Below are positions 58,423 through 64,000 of a stretch of 64,000 bases of DNA, in pieces. The position numbers and the translations under genes are program-made. Under the pieces are notes generated by a model that saw only the letters and a program-made list of their open reading frames with translations, was not told the origin of the DNA and did not search any database. The number at the start of each line of letters is the position of its first letter. Within the stretch, counting starts at the first letter, position 1. The stretch comes from Candidatus Hydrogenedentota bacterium (GTDB lineage: Bacteria; Hydrogenedentota; Hydrogenedentia; Hydrogenedentales; SLHB01), in the NCBI GenBank assembly GCA_013359265.1, contig JABWCD010000009.1:120654-184653 (forward strand), in the 5' to 3' direction.

Positions 58423-59697
58423 TTAGCGGGCGCCACCGCCGAGAGTGCCGCCGCCCGCGGAGGCGGACTTCGTGGCGGGGGTTTCCCACGACATATTCAT
58501 CCAGCCGATCATCATTTCTTCCCAGGTCTGCTCGCCCCAACGGACGGGCTTCGTCGGGTCGGGGTTGGCGGGATTATTGGCGGAATTGTCGAAGTGGGCG
58601 ATCGTTTCGATGCGGGTGCCTTTCGGCAGGCGCGCCGGCGTTTCGAGAATATAGGTCGTCTGCCAATTGAAGTCGTAGTTCGGCACGCGCAGCAACGTCT
58701 CGGAATTGCCGTCGGGATAATGCGCGATGTACTCGAACGATTTGCCGCGGTAGTGCATATGCGGCGTCATCGAATACAGAATTCCATTGTCCGGAATGAC
58801 GCTTTCGGCAACCACACGGTAGTTTGCATCGCCCGCCGGGATTTGGAAATCCGGGTTGATGGTCGTCGCGGTGATCACCTCGCGCTGCGGCGGCTGCTTC
58901 GCAAACACGATTCCCAACTGCGACCTGTCCACCTCGTGTTTGCCCGTCGGCGTGTAATGCATCTGGAAGATGAAAGTCGATCCCTTCGGCACCTTCACCG
59001 CGTTTCCTTCCGGCAATATCGTCGGGATGACGCCCGGTGCAAAGCCTACCAGGAAGCCGCGGCCCAGCCGTTGAAACTCCTGGCGTTGTCCCGCTTCCAT
59101 TTCCGGCGATCGCATGAACACGATGATGTGGTGCACCACCTTGGGGTTGCTTGCGCGCGCTTCGATCATCTGGAGCCACTTGTCTTCCGCGAAGTTCGTC
59201 GGCACCTCGATTTCGCGGTACGGCACCACGCCCGACGGTTCGATGTGCTGCTCGACCGGCAATTCGAATACGGCGTCCGGGCCCGGGATGCGCCAATCCT
59301 CGCTGTATTTGATCGGCGCGGGAAGGTCGGCTTCGTTGCCCATCGGGCGCCCGCCGTCGGCCCATTTCACGATGGTCGCGATCTCGCTGTCGGTCAGACG
59401 GCGATCGTTCTTGTATTTTCCGACGGAGGGGTCCGCGTGCCATGGCGGCATACGGCGCTGCTCGACGACTTCCTTGATCATCGGCGCCCAGCCCTTCGTC
59501 TGCCGGTAGGTCAGCAGGGAAAAGGGCCCGATGCCGCCGGGATGGTGGCAGTCCGCGCAGCGTTCCTGCATGATGGGCGCCACGTCTTTCGCATACGTGG
59601 GTACGTTTGCCGCGGGCGCGGCGGCTGTGTCCTGCGCGAGCGTAACCCCACCGATCGCGCACGCGACAAGACACACAACAATACGAACGGCTCTCAT
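58423..59697 (-). CDS. Exported cytochrome c / copper type II monooxygenase-like (PHM/DBH fold) protein
   Basis: A 424-residue exported protein. A signal peptide is followed by a heme-binding domain with 'CADCH' (47-51). Then comes a two-domain copper fold like peptidylglycine or dopamine monooxygenases. All six copper-ligand positions are recognisable: His189-His190 ('VVHHIIVF') and His247 ('QMHYTP') for one copper; His313, His315 ('PHMHYRGK') and a Met at 395-396 for the other. Animal homologues hydroxylate C-H bonds with ascorbate; in bacteria the heme domain may supply the electrons. The frame is open to 60036, but the ATG at 59697 has a GGAGG Shine-Dalgarno and begins the signal peptide. 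Confidence 0.85.
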   Translation of the reverse strand: MRAVRIVVCLVACAIGGVTLAQDTAAAPAANVPTYAKDVAPIMQERCADCHHPGGIGPFSLLTYRQTKGWAPMIKEVVEQRRMPPWHADPSVGKYKNDRRLTDSEIATIVKWADGGRPMGNEADLPAPIKYSEDWRIPGPDAVFELPVEQHIEPSGVVPYREIEVPTNFAEDKWLQMIEARASNPKVVHHIIVFMRSPEMEAGQRQEFQRLGRGFLVGFAPGVIPTILPEGNAVKVPKGSTFIFQMHYTPTGKHEVDRSQLGIVFAKQPPQREVITATTINPDFQIPAGDANYRVVAESVIPDNGILYSMTPHMHYRGKSFEYIAHYPDGNSETLLRVPNYDFNWQTTYILETPARLPKGTRIETIAHFDNSANNPANPDPTKPVRWGEQTWEEMMIGWMNMSWETPATKSASAGGGTLGGGAR

Positions 59698-59951
59698 TGC
59701 ACCAACCTCCATACTACTCGGGACACCAGAATTGCGGCCTAGGGACTTGAGTCTACCCGCCGCGGCAAATCCAGGCAAGGGCATGGGCCGTGGGGACGCC
59801 GGGGCGTCGCGAGACAACGCACAACAAGAGCAACTGTCAGGAAACGACGGGGATTCCGCGGTCACGCTCGCGCGCACCGTGTGCTCAGCCCAGCCCCGAA
59901 AGACCGACCGATCCTGGTCGATCCTTCGTTTGTTAGGCGATAGGCGTACAG
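59698..59951. other. Intergenic region, nothing recognised
   Basis: About 254 bases between the copper/cytochrome gene and the beta-helix gene on the same strand. No gene, tRNA or clear promoter is seen. It is covered by an open minus frame that is the untranslated upstream extension of the copper protein gene. Confidence 0.35.
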
Positions 59952-61319
59952 CTACTTCAGGGCCAAAACCGCCAGCGTCGAGTCTTTCGGATTGGGTCCC
60001 AAATCGGCCCGAGCCGTGTGCGGTCCGCTGCGCCAAATAACGCCGCTCACTCGAGAAACGCCGTGATCGTCGTCCGCGCCATATACGCGCAACGCAGGGC
60101 GGTCGATATCGTCGTGCAGGACGCAGTCGGTGAACTCGATGCCCCCGACGATGGCTGCGACGCTCGGTCGGTTGCGTTGGATCGCGAGGGGGGCACGGCC
60201 CGCGGCTTCATCCGGGGCGACGGCCAGCCACGAAGACTTCCAACTGCATCGCTCGAAGCGCACTTGCGCTGTCGTGGCGGACTTGTCGTAGACGCTTACT
60301 GCTTCGCGTCCTATGTTCTCGACGACACAGTTCACGAATTCGACGACACCTCGCGGGCCGTCATCCCGAATCGCGCCAACAAGTATCCCAGCATGCCCTT
60401 TTACGCCGGTCGCGCGGATATCATCGGCGCTCGCGCCGGCGGGCCCGAGCCGGCCGACGCAATTCTCGAAGCGAATCGATACGGGCTGACTTGTGGAATC
60501 CAGAGGTTTGAGATAGACCTGCATGGCCGCGCCCGCGTTGTCCTGAAACACGCAGTTTCGGACCACGCAATTCACGAGGCGCTCGTCCGGTCCGTTCGGT
60601 TCGAAATCGATACCCGCCTGTGGCGCGGTGCCGGAAGTGCCGGAGAACTCGCAATTCTCGACTAGCAGATTTTGCGCGCTGATTACGCTGATGCCCTGGC
60701 GATGGTGGTCTTTGGCGACGCAATTTCGAATGGTAATGTCTTCGCACCAGGGATGCCCCTTGGTTGCGCCGATGTAGAAACCGTCGCCGCCCGAGCTTTC
60801 GAGGCGGACACCTTCGATCAATACGTTCTTGCAGCCGTTTATGGCAATGCACATCCGCCATTCGGCTTTCTTGTAGGGCGGATTCTGATAGTCCTTTTTC
60901 CACATGCGCAGTGTCGCGCCGTATCCGCGAATGGTGATGTTTTCGGCGTCAGCCGCATCGAAGAGCGAATCGCCGCCGCCCTGGAATTCGCCGCGTTTCG
61001 CCAACACGAGCACGCCGGGATCGAAAACGAGTTCGAGGCCGCCGCGCAGCCGAATCGGCCGCACGATCCACGGCGCGCCCATATACGGCACGATCACGGT
61101 CTTCGCCGGCGAATCGATTGCCGCTTGGAGGGCGTCCGTAGCGTCTTCGGCGTTGAATCCCCACCAGGAGGCGTTTGCGACGGTACGCGCGCCGGACGCG
61201 ATCTCCGCGATGGCTTGCGGATTAGGTCCGACGGGCGGTATCCGCGTTTCCTGCGCGAACACGGTTAGGCACGCGGCAAAAACCAACGCGGCAAGATGGA
61301 CACGATTCGCTTTGAACAT
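59952..61319 (-). CDS. Exported right-handed parallel beta-helix protein
   Basis: A 455-residue secreted protein with a signal peptide ('RVHLAALVFAACLTVFAQ'). Repeated coils of about 20-25 residues contain the asparagine/cysteine ladder of pectate-lyase-like beta-helices: 'NITIRGYGATLRMW', 'NVLIEGVRLESSGGDGFYIG', 'DITIRNCVAKDHHRQGISVISAQNLLVENCEFSGT' and 'VRNCVFQDNAGAAM'. The N-terminal 'DATDALQAAIDSPAKTVIVP' is the usual cap of such proteins. They act on or bind polysaccharides; no lyase catalytic residue can be assigned. The frame is open to 61457; the ATG at 61319 follows AAAGGGGGA. Confidence 0.85.
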   Translation of the reverse strand: MFKANRVHLAALVFAACLTVFAQETRIPPVGPNPQAIAEIASGARTVANASWWGFNAEDATDALQAAIDSPAKTVIVPYMGAPWIVRPIRLRGGLELVFDPGVLVLAKRGEFQGGGDSLFDAADAENITIRGYGATLRMWKKDYQNPPYKKAEWRMCIAINGCKNVLIEGVRLESSGGDGFYIGATKGHPWCEDITIRNCVAKDHHRQGISVISAQNLLVENCEFSGTSGTAPQAGIDFEPNGPDERLVNCVVRNCVFQDNAGAAMQVYLKPLDSTSQPVSIRFENCVGRLGPAGASADDIRATGVKGHAGILVGAIRDDGPRGVVEFVNCVVENIGREAVSVYDKSATTAQVRFERCSWKSSWLAVAPDEAAGRAPLAIQRNRPSVAAIVGGIEFTDCVLHDDIDRPALRVYGADDDHGVSRVSGVIWRSGPHTARADLGPNPKDSTLAVLALK

Positions 61320-61460
61320 GAGTGCGATCCCCCTTTGATCAGTATAGCGATTGTTCATGCTTGGCGCGCACCGGACCACGGCGGCAGCCGCGCATGGCGT
61401 TGGCTTGTTGAAGAGGGGGATGACGCCAACGGTTAACTTAACATTCGCTGCACACACGCG

Positions 61461-62156
61461 CTACGATGACTTCTTCTTTGCCCGGTGCGCGAGCGTCCTG
61501 GCAATGTACTGCTCGACATTCGGTGTTTTGCAGCCCGTATCGCCGTGGTCTACGTGAACTCTACCAATGCGTCTTGCCGCGGCGACAACTTTCTTCTGAA
61601 GGGCGTCATTGCGAATGCCAATGGAGATTAGCGCCATAACCATCGCATGGCGCGTGCGGTTTGGGCGGGCGTGTATGGAAGACTCGATTGTCTTGATGAG
61701 CGGATCGAAGTAGCCGTCGGGAAGCGAGGTATCGTACATCGCCGCATGACACAGGATTGTCCAACCCGCGCTGCTGACCCATTCGTCTTTCGACGTGGCC
61801 CACTTCTCCAACTTTGCACAGGCGTGGGGCGAACGCGCAACCAGGCCGGCGAAAGCATCCGCGATAACGTAATTTCCCAGTGTCTTTGCCCATGCTTCGG
61901 CTTGCTTCGCAGTCAGCTTTGCGGGATCGGCAATCTTGGTGGCGAGGACCATTGCATCGTGGTTGTTAGTCGCCCAGAGTTCTTCGGCGAGGGAGTGATT
62001 GGTCTTGATCTGCTTCGCAAGCTTGCCGAGTTCGGCATAGCTCACGCCGAACATTTCGTTCGTTACGCCGTGCCGCGCGTAGACCTTGCGGTTCTGCGCG
62101 GCGCCGGCGGCTTCGAGTTTCGCAAGGACGTCGCTGGTCACGATGGGAATCTGCAA
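61461..62156 (-). CDS. AlkD-like DNA alkylation repair HEAT protein
   Basis: A 231-residue protein of the DNA alkylation repair (PF08713-type) family. It is all-helical HEAT-like, with 'QNRKVYARHGVTNEMFGVSYAELGKLAKQI', 'HSLAEELWATNNHDAMVLATKIAD' and 'CHAAMYD'. True AlkD excises positively charged alkylated bases without base flipping; related members act on other lesions or only bind DNA. The TTG at 62156 has no Shine-Dalgarno; a GTG five codons later (62141) fits the family start as well. It follows the DUF2283 gene by 15 bases and is probably co-transcribed with it. Confidence 0.82.
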   Translation of the reverse strand: MQIPIVTSDVLAKLEAAGAAQNRKVYARHGVTNEMFGVSYAELGKLAKQIKTNHSLAEELWATNNHDAMVLATKIADPAKLTAKQAEAWAKTLGNYVIADAFAGLVARSPHACAKLEKWATSKDEWVSSAGWTILCHAAMYDTSLPDGYFDPLIKTIESSIHARPNRTRHAMVMALISIGIRNDALQKKVVAAARRIGRVHVDHGDTGCKTPNVEQYIARTLAHRAKKKSS

Positions 62157-62171
62157 GTCCGGAGAGGCCTA

Positions 62172-62411
62172 TTAAAGGGCCAGCGGAACTTTGGACGAGT
62201 CGCCGGACGCCTGGTTGACGATTTCCAGCGTCTTAAGTTGGTCCGCGTTCAATTGCTCATTCGCGTTCAGCAGTTCAATGCCGTAAACACGCCCGTCTTC
62301 CGCGATATCGATATTTAATTCGTCGCTCACTGTCAGTGTCTCGACGTGTTCCGGCTTCTCGCGAAAGCAAATGTAGGCGACACCGTGTTCGGGATCATAG
62401 GTCAGCTTCAT
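62172..62411 (-). CDS. DUF2283 protein
   Basis: A 79-residue protein starting 'MKLTYDPEHGVAYICFREKPEHVETLTVSDELNIDIAEDGRVYGIELLNA', the standard DUF2283 fold. Such proteins commonly sit beside DUF4258 proteins and are suspected antitoxin partners, though this is not generally proven. The frame is open to 62480; the ATG at 62411 follows a GGAG Shine-Dalgarno. The C-terminal part ('ADQLKTLEIVNQASGDSS') is longer than in most members. Confidence 0.85.
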   Translation of the reverse strand: MKLTYDPEHGVAYICFREKPEHVETLTVSDELNIDIAEDGRVYGIELLNANEQLNADQLKTLEIVNQASGDSSKVPLAL

Positions 62412-62443
62412 TGTGTTCCACTCCGGCAAGGACGAAATTGCGA

Positions 62444-62695
62444 TTAGTAATATCGGGCAATCACGGTGAGCACCAGCCATCCGGCGTTGGCTGGAACAGC
62501 TATCGCCGTTACACGCTTGCGCCTATAGTACGTGCCTCGCCAGACGCCATTATAGTCGAACTCAAACCGAAACTCTGTGCGTCCCAATTTCGCCGGTCGA
62601 CTGGCTCCTTCCGTCACGGTTTGCACAATCTCCTCCTCCGAGACCCCACGTTCGGGCATGCGGATGCGGCAATGCCTGTGGATCAATACGTTCAC
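62444..62695 (-). CDS. DUF4258 protein, probable toxin-like partner of DUF2283
   Basis: About 83 residues with the DUF4258 pattern: 'HCRIRMPERGVSEEEIVQTVTEG', then a strand pair 'EFRFEFDYNGVWRGTYYRRKRVTAIAVPANAGWLVLTVIARYY'. The fold is related to RelE-like small proteins. It lies 32 bases upstream of DUF2283, the arrangement typical of the pair. The start is uncertain: GTG 62695 fits the family and clears the upstream stop at 62703, while a TTG at 62713 would overlap the dehydrogenase gene. Confidence 0.8.
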   Translation of the reverse strand: MNVLIHRHCRIRMPERGVSEEEIVQTVTEGASRPAKLGRTEFRFEFDYNGVWRGTYYRRKRVTAIAVPANAGWLVLTVIARYY

Positions 62696-62702
62696 GCGAG
62701 TA

Positions 62703-63740
62703 TCACGGAGCAATCACCACGCGCATGCCGTTGCGACTTTCCGCGGCGGCAAAGGCTGCGGGCGCTTCGTCGAGCGAGAAGCGGTGCGAGATGTACTGCT
62801 TCACGTCGATGACGCCGGCGGCGATGAGGTCGACGGCTTTTTGATGATGGCGCGGCATGCAGCCGTGCGACCCGCAGACGAACAATTCCTTGTAGTGGAT
62901 GAGGTTTGTGTCCAGCGGAACGACCGAGTTGCCTTTTGGCAGGCCGCCGAAAAGATTGATCCACGCGCGGTTCTTCGCCATTTGCAGGGCGGTCTGCTGC
63001 GCCTCGGGCGACGCATTCGCAGTGATGATGACGTCCGCGCCGAGACCGTGCGTTTCTTCCTTCACGCGCGCGACAGGGTCTTCTTCCGAGGAGCAGATAT
63101 AGACGTCCGCGCCAAACTTGCGCGCGAGTTCCAATCGCGGGCGCGAACGTTGCACGACGATGGCCTTGCCCGCGCCCATCTTCTTCGCCACTTCGATAAT
63201 CATGCACCCGATCGGGCCCGCGCCGATGATGACGACGGCATCGCCAAACTTCACGGGCGACAGTTCGAGCGCGTTCAGCACGCACCCCAGCGGTTCGGCG
63301 AGCGCCGCCTCCTCGAGCGAGACGTGATCGGGCACCTTGTGCACGGGGCCGTAGTTCACGACCATGCGGTTCAGCTTCACGTATTCCGCGAAGCTGCCCG
63401 GAAACTGATAGCCCATCGCGTAGTTGATCTGGCAGTTGTTTCCAATGCCGGCTTCGCAGAACACGCACTCGCCGCACGGCACGTCGCCGCCGAGCGCGAC
63501 GCGATCGCCGACCTTGAACTTCGTGACGTGCTTGCCGACTTTCGCGACGACACCGGCAGCTTCATGGCCCATAATCGCGGGCGGCGTGATGCGCGGGCTG
63601 CCGTGGTGAAACATGCGGATGTCGGACCCGCACACAGCGCACGCCGCCACCTGCACGAGTACTTCGTCGTCCGCAACGTCCGGCGTCGGGACGTCTTTGA
63701 CTGCAAGCGTATCCAATGCTTCGAGAACGGCGGCCTTCAT
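62703..63740 (-). CDS. Zinc-dependent alcohol/sorbitol dehydrogenase family protein
   Basis: A 345-residue medium-chain dehydrogenase. Catalytic zinc ligands are Cys37 ('CAVCGSD') and His59-Glu60 ('GHEAAG'). Structural zinc is held by Cys89, Cys92, Cys95 and Cys103 ('PCGECVFCEAGIGNNC'). The Rossmann motif is 'IIGAGPIGCMIIEVAKKMGAG'. It most resembles sorbitol/threonine/galactitol dehydrogenases, so a polyol or sugar alcohol substrate is likely. There is no signal peptide, so it is cytosolic. The stop lies seven bases before the GTG of the DUF4258 gene, so the pair and the AlkD-like gene may be transcribed from the dehydrogenase promoter. Confidence 0.92.
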   Translation of the reverse strand: MKAAVLEALDTLAVKDVPTPDVADDEVLVQVAACAVCGSDIRMFHHGSPRITPPAIMGHEAAGVVAKVGKHVTKFKVGDRVALGGDVPCGECVFCEAGIGNNCQINYAMGYQFPGSFAEYVKLNRMVVNYGPVHKVPDHVSLEEAALAEPLGCVLNALELSPVKFGDAVVIIGAGPIGCMIIEVAKKMGAGKAIVVQRSRPRLELARKFGADVYICSSEEDPVARVKEETHGLGADVIITANASPEAQQTALQMAKNRAWINLFGGLPKGNSVVPLDTNLIHYKELFVCGSHGCMPRHHQKAVDLIAAGVIDVKQYISHRFSLDEAPAAFAAAESRNGMRVVIAP

Positions 63741-64000
63741 GAATGTCCTTTCGTGAAATATGACGTCGATTTGGAACGCAGCTTTGCGAAACGCGGATCA
63801 TGGCACGCGGCGGCGTGTGGGCGCAACGCTACGCCGCATTTCTCGCCGCCCCACGACGTCGCAGTGGACGTAAAATACTTCGGTGCGGTGAGAAATGCTC
63901 ACGAGTAAGCCCTTGAGCGCACAGTCTTTTGCGTGCTCCTGCTCGTGAGTCGTCATCGTACTCGCACTCGAAACTCGAAACGATCGAGTACGATGACGAG
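63741..64000. other. Right-edge intergenic region with a 14-bp inverted repeat
   Basis: No gene is supported between the dehydrogenase start and the window edge. A perfect 14-bp inverted repeat (63951-63964 and 63985-63998) encloses a 20-base loop that contains two ACTCGAAA units. Composition (GAGTACGATGACG) is close to the hexamer repeat family seen at 26850 and 35227. Its continuation lies outside the window. Confidence 0.6.

Overview
The window is a GC-rich bacterial chromosome segment. No rRNA, tRNA, phage or CRISPR locus is visible. The protein families point to a Planctomycetota-like lineage or the related candidate phylum Hydrogenedentota. The evidence is a DUF1549/DUF1553 cytochrome protein, two PVC-type heme-binding CxxCH proteins with HEAT repeats, Tat-exported Gfo/Idh/MocA and TIM-barrel proteins, DUF1080 sugar-hydrolase domains, a PEP-CTERM protein and a YpdA-like flavoprotein. 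This placement is inference from family content only.

Layout. 0-2 kb: the start of a FecR-type protein running off the left edge, then two small stress-type envelope genes (DUF1328, entericidin-like). 1.8-13.5 kb, all minus strand: a proline dehydrogenase/P5C dehydrogenase fusion (putA) behind a cyclic-nucleotide-binding protein, a 3-hydroxyacyl-CoA dehydrogenase / methyltransferase / SDR / YpdA-like cluster, a large DUF1549/DUF1553 cytochrome and a PlsC acyltransferase. 13.6-19.5 kb, plus strand: a ZTP (pfl) riboswitch followed by the complete glycine cleavage operon gcvT-gcvH-gcvPA-gcvPB, a compact hicBA toxin-antitoxin pair and a Tat-exported sugar-isomerase-like protein. A cold-shock gene faces it across a strong hairpin. 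20-26.7 kb, plus strand: isoaspartyl peptidase, an orphan helicase-associated-domain protein, a TPR protein, an alpha/beta hydrolase, ribulose-phosphate 3-epimerase and an unrecognised membrane protein.

27-47.7 kb, minus strand, is an accessory secretome. It holds a ceramidase-like protein followed by two tandem paralogous secreted proteins of unknown family and a DUF1080 protein. Next come a hydrolase whose start codon abuts a TTTCGGG heptamer array, a HEAT protein and a Gfo/Idh/MocA oxidoreductase. Two PVC-type cytochromes, a dimethylformamidase-like Tat protein and several small membrane proteins follow. A segmental duplication has copied the 3' end of one cytochrome gene twice, together with the small membrane gene behind it. 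47.8-49 kb is a decayed accessory patch with an RHH antitoxin remnant, a RAYT transposase fragment and a REP-like hairpin. 49-57.3 kb has a serine hydrolase and a full oligopeptide ABC importer (oppABCDF) interrupted by one unknown gene and coupled to another. 57.4-63.7 kb has a PEP-CTERM protein, a cytochrome/copper-monooxygenase-like fusion, a beta-helix protein, an AlkD-like protein, a DUF2283/DUF4258 pair and a zinc alcohol dehydrogenase.

Functionally the window joins amino-acid and one-carbon catabolism (proline, glycine, imported peptides) to exported redox and glycan- or lipid-directed proteins. The clearest regulatory element is the ZTP riboswitch ahead of the glycine cleavage operon. 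The most original material is the paralogous secreted pair, the duplication at 37.5-38.7 kb, and several short-repeat families that reach into leaders and even signal-peptide coding sequence.
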